DNA of 64,000 nucleotides from CAZNLH01 sp964573995 (GTDB lineage Bacteria > Gemmatimonadota > CAZMKB01 > CAZNLH01). The notes below the pieces were generated by a model, which made no database searches, was not told the origin of the DNA, and worked only from the letters and a program-made list of their open reading frames with translations. The stretch's first letter is position 1. The number at the start of each line of letters is the position of its first letter. Positions 51,757 to 59,400 of this stretch are shown here, in pieces. The stretch is from contig CAZNLH010000009.1 of NCBI GenBank assembly GCA_964573995.1, forward strand, positions 1-64,000, written 5' to 3'. Position numbers and translations under genes: made by a program.

Positions 51757-53412
51757 CTACCCCGATTCCATGCGCTCCACTACACCGGCCCCCACGCTAT
51801 CTCCCCATACGTTGACCGTCGTGCGGAACCGGTCGAGGAGCCAGTCTATCGTCAACAGGAGCCCGATTCCCTCGACCGGGAGGTTGACCGCCCCAAGGAC
51901 GATCACCATCGTGACCAGGCCCGCCTGGGGTATGCCCGCGGCGCCTATGGCAGCCAGCGTGGCCGTCAGGAACACGACCACCTGGCTAGCCGGACTCATC
52001 GGAACGCCGTAGACCTGTGCGATGAATATAGCAGCCACGGCCTCGTAGAGGGCGGTTCCGTCCATGTTTACCGTCGCACCAAGGGGGAGGACGAAACTCG
52101 CCGTGCGGTTCGAAATTCCGTTCTCCTCCTCCACTCCCTGCATGGTGAGCGGAAGGGTTGCAGAACTCGAGGCAGTGGAAAAGGCATTCAGCAGCGCGGC
52201 ACCTACCCCCCTGGCGTATGCTCCGGGACTGCGCCTTCCCCAGATCTTCAGTATGAGGGGTAGAACGATGAACCCGTGTATTGCAAGGCCCAAGAGGACG
52301 GTAATGCTGTACCACCAAAGCGCCGATAATTCCGGCAGGAACTTGCTGAACCCGCCGGCCTGGCCGATACGCGCCGCGATCAGGCCGAAGATACCCAGAG
52401 GAGAGACCACCATGATCCAGTGGACGAGTTGCATCACGGCGTCGTTGAGCGTCGAGATGACCTCCATGGTCGCACGGACGCGATCGCCGAGGACGGTGAG
52501 TGCCGAGCCGATAAGCAGCGAGAAGATGATCAGGGGGAGGATCTCCATGTGGGCCATGGCAGCGAAGATGTTGCGCGGGATCATCCCCTGCCTCCCCGTA
52601 TCCCTGTTCCCCACGAGGACTTCCTTCAGTGTGGCGCCGGCGCCCTTTTCATTGCCTTTCCGCGACCCTCCCGATCCTGCCAGTGCTATCTCGACACCCC
52701 TCCCCGAGGGAGCGGGCTCCGGCTCCCTGGAAACGAGTTCTCTCCCCACGCGCCGAAAGGGGATGGGAGTACCCTCATCCGAGGTGATGTAAAATGTCTC
52801 ACCCGCCCGGTCCGCCTCCCAGAACCGTACCGTTGCGCTCTTCTTGGAGACAGATTCTATGGCTCCGTGCATCCCCTGATCCAGCAGGCGGAGGGTATAG
52901 TTCACGTTATACCGGTTACTGTCCCACTTCCCGTTAGACAGGACGACGGTTCTCCCCCTCTCACCACCCACCGTGTAGCCGAACTCGGGGTGACTCTCCC
53001 CCGGTGAAATCCCTCGGCCTGGCCTGATCACGTTCACCAGGAAGAGCCCGATCAAGACCGCGATACCGGTAGTTACAAGGTAGTAGGCAACGGTCCGCCG
53101 ACCTATCGAACCGAGTTCGCGGATATCGCCCAGGCCTGTGATCCCCGCGACGATTGACAGCATCACGACCGGGATGACGATCATCATGAGGGAATTTAGG
53201 AAGAGGTCGCCGAGGATCGACATCCTCACGGCCATGCCTGGCAGCCATCCGCCGACCGCCGTACCAGCGAGGATTGACGCCATGATCCACGTGACCAGCG
53301 ACCGTCCAGCGTGATTGGAAGAGATCTCAGGGGACGTTTTCGAAGCACCCTTCATTTCAACGAGTCGAGAATCACCTGCTGAACTGCCGCCTCCCCCCGG
53401 TCCAGCACCCAT
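51757..53412 (-). CDS. DAACS (glutamate/dicarboxylate:cation symporter) with a large extra loop
   Basis: This 551-residue protein has the DAACS motifs SLMMIVIPVVMLSIVAGITG, TASSSATLPLTMQ (serine-rich hairpin), LPLGATVNMDGTALYEAVAA and GIPQAGLVTMVIVL. It should import dicarboxylates or acidic amino acids with H+ or Na+. Between helices 3 and 4 it carries about 120 extra residues (NVIRPGRGIS to TGRQGMIPRN), much longer than the usual short loop and predicted to face outward. This makes the protein about 550 instead of 420-440 residues. Starts at 53412 or 53355 (MKGASKT) are both possible. Confidence 0.9.
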   Translation of the reverse strand: MGAGPGGGGSSAGDSRLVEMKGASKTSPEISSNHAGRSLVTWIMASILAGTAVGGWLPGMAVRMSILGDLFLNSLMMIVIPVVMLSIVAGITGLGDIRELGSIGRRTVAYYLVTTGIAVLIGLFLVNVIRPGRGISPGESHPEFGYTVGGERGRTVVLSNGKWDSNRYNVNYTLRLLDQGMHGAIESVSKKSATVRFWEADRAGETFYITSDEGTPIPFRRVGRELVSREPEPAPSGRGVEIALAGSGGSRKGNEKGAGATLKEVLVGNRDTGRQGMIPRNIFAAMAHMEILPLIIFSLLIGSALTVLGDRVRATMEVISTLNDAVMQLVHWIMVVSPLGIFGLIAARIGQAGGFSKFLPELSALWWYSITVLLGLAIHGFIVLPLILKIWGRRSPGAYARGVGAALLNAFSTASSSATLPLTMQGVEEENGISNRTASFVLPLGATVNMDGTALYEAVAAIFIAQVYGVPMSPASQVVVFLTATLAAIGAAGIPQAGLVTMVIVLGAVNLPVEGIGLLLTIDWLLDRFRTTVNVWGDSVGAGVVERMESG

Positions 53413-53547
53413 GTCGCCGGGTCAATTCTGCGACCTTGAGCACCAAGAAAGATATCTACGGCGTGACGCAGGTCAATGATTTAGACGAGTAGTGCATGGA
53501 GAATAGAAGATTGCCGGCCTCGAGGCGTACCAGCCTGGATACGCACT

Positions 53548-54381
53548 TCAATTCCCGGCTTCCTTGAGCCTGAAGTATCGGAAACCACCCCACAGGGCGG
53601 CCCCGGTCGCGCCGGCGAAGATGGAATCCGGATGCACATTGACCTCGATCCCGAGGCCGTCCCTCTCTATAAAATCCCTGAGCGTGGCTATCAGTCCGAC
53701 GTCCCTGGCCAGTCCCCCGGTCACCGTAAGGGGTGATACGGCCCGAATCCCACGAATCAGTTTGGTAAGGCGGCTCGCCATGGACTCGTGGATACCCCTC
53801 AGGATATCGGGCGTCTCGATCCCCCTGCTCACCATGTTGATGACGTCTGTCTCCGATAGGACCGCGCAGATGCTGCTGATCGGCTCCGGCTTCGTAGCCT
53901 TCAGCGACAGCGGCCCGACCTCTTCTATCCCGATACCAAGGTATCTGGAGATGTTTTCCAGGAACTGGCCCGTCCCGGAGGCGCACTGGCCCGTCATCTG
54001 CTGCTTTATGACACGCGAGCGCTCATCGATGAACATCGCCCTGGTGTGAAGGGCGCCGAGGTCGAGGACCGACCGGGTCTCCGGAAAGAGGAAGTTTGCG
54101 CCACGCGCGTGGGTAGTCATGCCGAAGAAGTGTCCCGTGCGGAAATCGACCAGGTCTCCCTCTCCGGTCGAGGCGATGTAGTCGAAGTCCTCCTCCTTCA
54201 TCCCCGCGGCCTCGCAGGCCTTCTCGAAGGCCCCCCGGATCACCCCGACCGGGTTCCTTCGCCTTATCCTCTCGATATTCCGGTGGAGGATCTTCGCATC
54301 GTTCCAGCCATCATCCAGGCACTCCATCACGACGGTCTTCACGGCGCTCGATCCGACATCTATACCCACTGTGATCGCCAT
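53548..54381 (-). CDS. bcrD: Class I benzoyl-CoA reductase, subunit D (ATPase/activator)
   Basis: The 277-residue protein has an ASKHA ATPase fold (ITVGIDVGSSAVKTVVMECL). Segments diagnostic of Thauera-type BcrD are present: TGEGDLVDFRTGHFFGMTTH, SVLDLGALHTRAM, GQCASGTGQFLENISRYLGI and ICAVLSETDVINMVSRGI. The two cysteines in QCASG and SICAV are the expected ligands of the [4Fe-4S] cluster shared with BcrA. BcrAD hydrolyses ATP to drive electrons to BcrBC, which reduces the aromatic ring of benzoyl-CoA. GGAGGA precedes the ATG at 54381, two bases after the bcrA stop. Confidence 0.92.
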   Translation of the reverse strand: MAITVGIDVGSSAVKTVVMECLDDGWNDAKILHRNIERIRRRNPVGVIRGAFEKACEAAGMKEEDFDYIASTGEGDLVDFRTGHFFGMTTHARGANFLFPETRSVLDLGALHTRAMFIDERSRVIKQQMTGQCASGTGQFLENISRYLGIGIEEVGPLSLKATKPEPISSICAVLSETDVINMVSRGIETPDILRGIHESMASRLTKLIRGIRAVSPLTVTGGLARDVGLIATLRDFIERDGLGIEVNVHPDSIFAGATGAALWGGFRYFRLKEAGN

Positions 54382-54383
54382 TG

Positions 54384-55610
54384 TCAATCCTCCTCCATGA
54401 TCAGTTCCCTCGGTTCTTCGCCTTTGTACTGGCCGGCGAAAAGGGCGGCCCCGAGGGCCCCGGTATAGATCGAATCCGGGTGGCGGTTCAGGGTGATCTC
54501 GCCGTAGCTCTGTTCAACCAACTCCCTGAGGACGGAGACCACCGCCGGGTTCTTCGCCACTCCCCCCGTAAACGTGAACTCCTCCCGTATCCCTCCGGAC
54601 CTGGCGAGGAGTGATAGCGCCCTCAGGATGATGGCACGGTGCAAACCCGCCAATATATTCTCCCGCTTCTCGCCCATGCTCAACTGGTCCCTGAGTTCCG
54701 CACCCGAGAATACCGTGCAAGTGCTGCATATACGGACAGAGTAATCCGCCTTCAGCGCCAGGGGCCCGATTTCATGCACTCCCATGTTGAGTTCATCGGC
54801 GATATAACCGAGGTACCTTCCGCAGCCAGCCGCNNNNNNNNNNNNNNNNNNNNNNNNNNNNNNNNNNNNNNNNNNNNNNNNNNNNNNNNNNNNNNNNNNN
54901 NNNNNNNNNNNNNNNNNNNNNNNNNNNNNNNNNTCGATCGCCTGTTCGACCATCTCTTCGAGCCTCTTGTAAAATGCTTCATCTCCCTTTATACCGTCCC
55001 CGTTTCCCCTTTCCTTCAACCGTTCCAGTGCCCTCAGGATATTCTCCTTGAACCCGAGGTCGAGGGCCCGGTTCTCCACCCTCAGGATCGCCTTGTCGAA
55101 CAATGACATGAGCGTGTCAAAACTGGCCCCCGTCTTACGAGCCACCTCCGCGGAGTGATGGGTATAACGCGATCCGACTATATCCCTGAAGAACTGGGAT
55201 CGCTCCCCGCCGGTGGGAGTGAACAGCGTCTCGGCCTCTCTCGAGAGACTGCTGATCGTCTCCTCCATCGCCTCTATCAGTTCCTTCTTCCCGCTGCCCC
55301 CGCCCCACTCCCCAGCGGCCAGCAGAAGGGCCTCCTTCAGGTGTTCAAACTTGTGGTATTCCTGGACGAAGCGGAAGGAGCGTGCGAGCCTGTCGAAGAC
55401 CTCCCGGTCCGCCTCCCCATCGACTTCCATCATCCCCTCGAGGATGCGGAACCTGGCGCTGTAGAGGGCCTCGTCATAAGCGACACGAGTGGCAACATTA
55501 TAGTTGCTTCGAGTGTTGGTTATACCCTTTCCAAGGATCCCGCTGTCATCGTCGACGATCAGCGCCTTCGTTGTCGTCGATCCGAGGTCGATCCCCATGT
55601 AGTATCTCAT
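54384..55610 (-). CDS. bcrA: Class I benzoyl-CoA reductase, subunit A (ATPase/activator), interrupted by assembly gap
   Basis: An ASKHA ATPase begins YMGIDLGSTTTKALIVDDD and ends with FTFTGGVAKNPAVVSVLREL and YTGALGAALFAGQYKG. The long insert after the first domain (TRSNYNVATRVAYDEALYSA to about residue 225) is typical of BcrA, not of simple dehydratase activators. Cluster-region residues visible are AAGCGRYLGY and ICSTCTVFSGAEL. A run of 100 N (54834-54933) removes the segment that should carry the GTGYGR, GGQD-type phosphate loop and first cluster cysteine. The frame continues across the N-run only by arithmetic. Starts and stops overlap neighbours (ATGA with bcrB). Confidence 0.88.
   Translation of the reverse strand: MRYYMGIDLGSTTTKALIVDDDSGILGKGITNTRSNYNVATRVAYDEALYSARFRILEGMMEVDGEADREVFDRLARSFRFVQEYHKFEHLKEALLLAAGEWGGGSGKKELIEAMEETISSLSREAETLFTPTGGERSQFFRDIVGSRYTHHSAEVARKTGASFDTLMSLFDKAILRVENRALDLGFKENILRALERLKERGNGDGIKGDEAFYKRLEEMVEQAIXXXXXXXXXXXXXXXXXXXXXXXXXXXXXXXXXXAAGCGRYLGYIADELNMGVHEIGPLALKADYSVRICSTCTVFSGAELRDQLSMGEKRENILAGLHRAIILRALSLLARSGGIREEFTFTGGVAKNPAVVSVLRELVEQSYGEITLNRHPDSIYTGALGAALFAGQYKGEEPRELIMEED
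54834..54933. other. Assembly gap (100 N)
   Basis: Exactly 100 unknown bases lie inside bcrA. A length of 100 is a common placeholder for a gap of unknown size. From memory of the family, about 75 residues should lie between VEQAI and AAGCGRYLG, while 33 fit here, so the real gap is probably about 220-230 bp. Confidence 0.95.
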
Positions 55611-56890
55611 TTCCCGTTCCCTCCAGACCTTTTCTGTTCGAGCATCTGCAGGTAAGACTCGACACGGTTCTTGATATTGGCATAAGAAAAATAGCGCGGG
55701 TCGACCAGGTCGGATTCAATGAAACCGCACGCCAAGCCGGTCCGCTTCTCTATCTCCTTGATCATGGCGAGTTGCCCGGCGGAAAACGAGTTGCAACTCT
55801 TGATCGAGTTGACAACCAGGCCATCCGCGCGGTACTCTTCAACGTATCGCTGGAGGAGATCCACCCGCGAGGGGAGGTTCAGGTTGGTATAGCATCCCAT
55901 GCAGTAATCGGCGAGGCTTTCCATGGGCCTTTCGGGGTCGTGCCGGAATCCGTTATCGTACACGCCACCGACCTTGGTATAGGTCGACGCGACGCAGACC
56001 GCTCCCTCCTCGTAGAAGACCTTCCAGAACTCGCGGAAATTGGTCCAGTTTGGAGGCCCCTCCACCACGAGGCGGAAACGTTCCTCCTCGAGTATCCCGG
56101 CCGGCGTGGTGGGTCCCTCACCCCGTTCGAGCTTCCCTCCTATCTCCTCGTTCAGCCGTTCGTAATAGGCGTTGCACTCAGGAGTACCCCGGAAGGCCGT
56201 GAACATCGGGCCGATATAGTAGACCCCTCCGAAGTAACCGTCGATCGGCGAGGGGATGTTCCGGGCCGACTCGAGCGCCCTAACGAGCCCGTCCTCCGCA
56301 ATGGCCGAGAGCGAGAGTTTCTCGCTCAGGAGATCCTCGTCGTAGGAGACCCCCGAGACCTTCTCCATCAGGGGGATCACGTGTTCCCTGAGTTGCCGGA
56401 CCACGTAGTCCCTCATGTTCGGCGTGATCCTGCCATCCCCCTGGTATGGAACGTGGAGCATGGCCACCGGGCAGTTATAGTGGTTCTTCAGGTTCTCGAA
56501 CCACTTGAGGAAGGTGAAGCATCCCGTGTAACTCAAGAGGAGGAGGTCCGGCTCAGGTATCGGCTGCCCGGTCGGGCCAATGTTGCCCTTCAGCATCATC
56601 CCCACGTCACACTTCACGTAGGTGCAGACATCGTTCGAGTGCCCGAAGTTCTCGGCCTCGCGTATGTAATCCGCGGATCGCTTCCGCATGCCGTTCTGAA
56701 GGGCGTTGATCTCGGGATAGACCGGCGTCATCCCCATCGTGTAGATCAACTCCGTCAGGTTTCCGGGAACGAAGGTATATACGACCTTCCGGCCCTCTTC
56801 GCGGGCATTGCTCAGGCCCTCGAAGTAGTCCGCCAGCATCTGCTTCTGCAGGACCATACTCTCGTCTTTCTGTACTTCCACTCGGCTCAT
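55607..56890 (-). CDS. bcrB: Class I benzoyl-CoA reductase, subunit B
   Basis: The 427-residue HgdB/BcrB-like protein has YTFVPGNLTELIYTMGMTPV, DVCTYVKCDVGMMLKGNIGP, LLLLSYTGCFTFLKWFENLK, DYCMGCYTNLNLPSRVDLLQ and SIKSCNSFSAGQL. The cysteines in these segments are candidate cluster ligands. With BcrC it forms the substrate-reducing half of the enzyme. The ATG at 56890 overlaps the bcrC stop (ATGA) and follows GGAG; longer in-frame starts up to 57067 would lie inside bcrC. Confidence 0.92.
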   Translation of the reverse strand: MSRVEVQKDESMVLQKQMLADYFEGLSNAREEGRKVVYTFVPGNLTELIYTMGMTPVYPEINALQNGMRKRSADYIREAENFGHSNDVCTYVKCDVGMMLKGNIGPTGQPIPEPDLLLLSYTGCFTFLKWFENLKNHYNCPVAMLHVPYQGDGRITPNMRDYVVRQLREHVIPLMEKVSGVSYDEDLLSEKLSLSAIAEDGLVRALESARNIPSPIDGYFGGVYYIGPMFTAFRGTPECNAYYERLNEEIGGKLERGEGPTTPAGILEEERFRLVVEGPPNWTNFREFWKVFYEEGAVCVASTYTKVGGVYDNGFRHDPERPMESLADYCMGCYTNLNLPSRVDLLQRYVEEYRADGLVVNSIKSCNSFSAGQLAMIKEIEKRTGLACGFIESDLVDPRYFSYANIKNRVESYLQMLEQKRSGGNGK

Positions 56891-58050
56891 ACTCCGCTCC
56901 ATAGTTTTATCGAATCCGAAAAGGTGCCCGCCTGCTCGCGGATCACTTGGAACTGCCCCGTGTTCTCGGCGTATTGAAAAGAGGTGTACGGGATCCCCGC
57001 TTCGTCGAGTTTTTTCTGCATCAGCGGTTGGTCGAGGAGCGCGGGATCGCAGAAACTCGGGCAGCAAAAGATCACGCCATCCGCATCACGCTTTCTGACC
57101 GTTTCGACGAGCCTTTCTCCCTTCGTGCGCTCCCCCTCGTAAAGTGTCGATGAATAGGTGCTCGCCTGGAGAAAGGCGTCCGAGATCGCCCGGACAGGGT
57201 CCCCGTCGAGTGACACCTCCTCCGTGAGCCACCTGGATCCGAGGACGAGGTCGTCGTCTACGATGTAGCACCCGCACCTCTCCAGGGTCCGGATAAGTCC
57301 CATGGGCGGCTGCTCGCAGAACGAACCGATGAGGACCACTCGGATGTTGTCTTCCTTCTTCCTCTCCTCTCCCGACACCGCACGGATATAATCGCGCACC
57401 AGGACATTGTGCTCTTCCACGTCCATCGTACATCCTGCCCTCATTATCAGGTAGAGTTCCCCGGTGGGTATCTTGTGAGGCTCATCGGCCCGGCGATCAT
57501 ATAGTTCGAAGCAGAGCCGCCGGTTCTCGTTGTAGAGGCGGATGTTCTCGTGGATCTCCTCATCGCGGACCTGCTTTCCCCCGATCCTCGACAGGTCGTC
57601 CAGGAGGTCCCTGAGTTCCTTCACGAAGTATTCTCCACCGACGACCGGGTCGAAGTCCTGAGGAAAGTCGAAATACTTCACGTAGACGTCCGGGAAGGTC
57701 ATCTTCCAGATCCCGGACAGGTTCCGTATGACGTCGCAGATGGAGGGACAGATCAGCCCGTCGAGCACGCCACGCCAGTTGGATAGTCCGAGTTCGAGCG
57801 TGCTCCTCGGGATATGGCATATATATGACTGGTAGAATGCGTCTCCACGTATGATCTCGACCTGGTCTCCACCTCCCATTATCCCCACCGGGAGTATGCC
57901 TGCCGCCCGGATCAACTCCCTCGGCACGTAGATCGGCATGTAACCGACGGCCTTACCACCCGTTTCCTCCTTCCACTCCCTGACGCCCTGCAGCCTGACA
58001 TCGCGGTACCTATCCCGGCACCTCTCCACTATCTCTTCTCTAACCGACAT
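56887..58050 (-). CDS. bcrC: Class I benzoyl-CoA reductase, subunit C
   Basis: The 387-residue protein carries REWKEETGGKAVGYMPIYVP, GILPVGIMGGGDQVEIIRGD, YQSYICHIPRSTLELGLSNW, PSICDVIRNLSGIWK, FCEQPPMGLIRTLERCGCYI and REQAGTFSDSIKLW. These follow Thauera BcrC closely as I remember it. It pairs with BcrB and binds an iron-sulfur cluster at the benzoyl-CoA site. A strong GGAGGGAGGAGA site lies before the ATG at 58050. The gene begins 22 bp inside the TetR gene, so the five genes are one transcription unit. Confidence 0.93.
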   Translation of the reverse strand: MSVREEIVERCRDRYRDVRLQGVREWKEETGGKAVGYMPIYVPRELIRAAGILPVGIMGGGDQVEIIRGDAFYQSYICHIPRSTLELGLSNWRGVLDGLICPSICDVIRNLSGIWKMTFPDVYVKYFDFPQDFDPVVGGEYFVKELRDLLDDLSRIGGKQVRDEEIHENIRLYNENRRLCFELYDRRADEPHKIPTGELYLIMRAGCTMDVEEHNVLVRDYIRAVSGEERKKEDNIRVVLIGSFCEQPPMGLIRTLERCGCYIVDDDLVLGSRWLTEEVSLDGDPVRAISDAFLQASTYSSTLYEGERTKGERLVETVRKRDADGVIFCCPSFCDPALLDQPLMQKKLDEAGIPYTSFQYAENTGQFQVIREQAGTFSDSIKLWSGV

Positions 58051-58679
58051 TCTCCTCCCTCCTGTCGCATCTCTCCTGCCCCCTCCCTCCCCCAAATCCC
58101 CCCGAGGATCAAGTCAACCTGCTGATCGGCCAATTCCTCGGGCCTTATCTTTCCCGCCTTCATGCCGTACCACTGGTAGAACCAGTTCATCATCCCGAAG
58201 AGGTTCGCCGTGGTCAGCCACGGGTCTAACGTCGATCCATGTCGATCCGTCAGCTCCCTGACCGTCCCGAGCACCAGGTCGAAATAGTCCCGCCGGATCT
58301 TCCGGACATCTTCGTAGTACTCGCCTGTAAGGGTGCCGAGTTCCCTGGCGCACACGTTCAGTTCGGCCATGTTCGCGGCGAAGTGAGAGATGTGATTATG
58401 CACGATTATTCGTAAGCGCTCTTCCGGGTCATCGACCCCCGCGATCTCCTTCGAAGCCTCCCGGAGAAGGGAATCGAAGGTGTCTCGCTGGATCAGGTAG
58501 AGCAATTCCTCCTTGCAGGTCACGTAATAATAGATATTAGATAGCCCCAGGCCCGCCTGCCTGGCGATCTCGCGAATTGAAGTCCCCTCGTACCCCTTCC
58601 TGGCGAATATCCCTGCCGATGTCTTGAGAAGGGATCGGAGCCTATCGTCGAACAGGCGAGTCGTCTTTTGTACGTTCAT
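58029..58679 (-). CDS. TetR-family regulator of the bcr operon
   Basis: This 216-residue protein has an N-terminal TetR helix-turn-helix (LLKTSAGIFARKGYEGTSIR, EIARQAGLGLSNIYYYVTCK) and a C-terminal ligand domain of about 150 residues resembling the TetR_C_33-type acyl-CoA regulators (WLTTANLFGMMNWFYQWY). It starts at MNVQKTTR (58679), because the promoter and operator lie at 58760-58806, excluding the longer frame to 58745. The ligand may be benzoyl-CoA or another CoA thioester; this is inferred from context. It is the first gene of the operon and probably represses it and itself. Confidence 0.9.
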   Translation of the reverse strand: MNVQKTTRLFDDRLRSLLKTSAGIFARKGYEGTSIREIARQAGLGLSNIYYYVTCKEELLYLIQRDTFDSLLREASKEIAGVDDPEERLRIIVHNHISHFAANMAELNVCARELGTLTGEYYEDVRKIRRDYFDLVLGTVRELTDRHGSTLDPWLTTANLFGMMNWFYQWYGMKAGKIRPEELADQQVDLILGGIWGREGAGEMRQEGGECRLEKR

Positions 58680-58759
58680 GATCAACAAGGCCCATATAGT
58701 GAAATAAACATGTTCATCTATGTCCGGACCGAGGTTGGCACGCATACGAAAAGGAGTAG

Positions 58760-58773
58760 ATCGAACGTTCGAT
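58760..58773. promoter_or_regulatory. TetR operator candidate: perfect 14-bp palindrome
   Basis: ATCGAACGTTCGAT is a perfect inverted repeat lying over the predicted transcription start, immediately downstream of the -10 box of the TetR-bcr promoter. Its position fits autorepression by the TetR protein. Confidence 0.6.
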
Positions 58774-58777
58774 ATAT

Positions 58778-58806
58778 AATATACCTTTCACCTTCCCCCT
58801 TGTCAA
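58778..58806 (-). promoter_or_regulatory. Promoter of the TetR-bcrCBAD operon
   Basis: Minus strand: TTGACA (58806-58801), 17-bp spacer, TATATT (58783-58778). The leader to the ATG at 58679 is about 90 nt and begins with the palindrome. Confidence 0.65.
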
Positions 58807-59304
58807 TTGAAATCTTGCCTCCAGGTGAAGGTCGGGTATTCGCTGGCCACCGACGCCGGCCCAAGGCCAGGACCCTCAGCGTACCAGATACCATCGAGAG
58901 AATATCTGTTACAAAGGTCGAGCGTTGCATCTCATCCAATCGTTCCAGTGTTCTTTTTTATCCCAACGTAATTATAAAAGTCTCTTTGGTTCGGAGTCCC
59001 CTTTCAAGCGTAAGAATCTTGCCAAAGGCAGGCGGAAACGGTAGAGATACCAGTCAGTATTGGCAACCAACAAGATCATCATAATTCTGATCTACTCAAA
59101 GTCGTCTTCTATAATACAAGCAGGATAAGAGGCCCTCGAATAGACTTAGAGGGAGACCATTCAAGAGAAAGAAAGGTCTCCCATGAATAGAAAGATATAG
59201 CCGCCCGAGTGATTATGCAAGAAGAGGCCTCGGATTTGGGAGGAATGAGTAAGGATGGAATTACCCGGTATTCGAAGAATTACTGGGTCGAAGGATGCGG
59301 CATG
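58807..59304. other. Intergenic, no gene identified
   Basis: About 500 bp of AT-richer DNA lie between the divergent bcr operon and the repeat-protein gene. Short plus- and minus-strand frames here have no ribosome sites and no protein-like composition. No tRNA or recognisable RNA structure is apparent. Confidence 0.4.
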
Positions 59305-59334
59305 TTGACAGGATCCCTTCCGAGGGGGTATAAT
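59305..59334 (+). promoter_or_regulatory. Perfect-hexamer sigma70 promoter
   Basis: TTGACA (59305-59310), 18-bp spacer, TATAAT (59329-59334). Both hexamers are exact. The gene starts at 59401, with GGAG before the ATG. Confidence 0.78.
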
Positions 59335-59400
59335 GAACTCGAATTATTGAGAAGGCGTTAGAGCCATCTTCGGCCATGATCCAAGAGAGAGGAGTCAAGC

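Noticed and set aside
53456..53986. 176-codon minus-strand frame overlapping bcrD
   Set aside because: It is a shadow in another frame with Arg/Gly-rich nonsense; bcrD matches its family over its full length.
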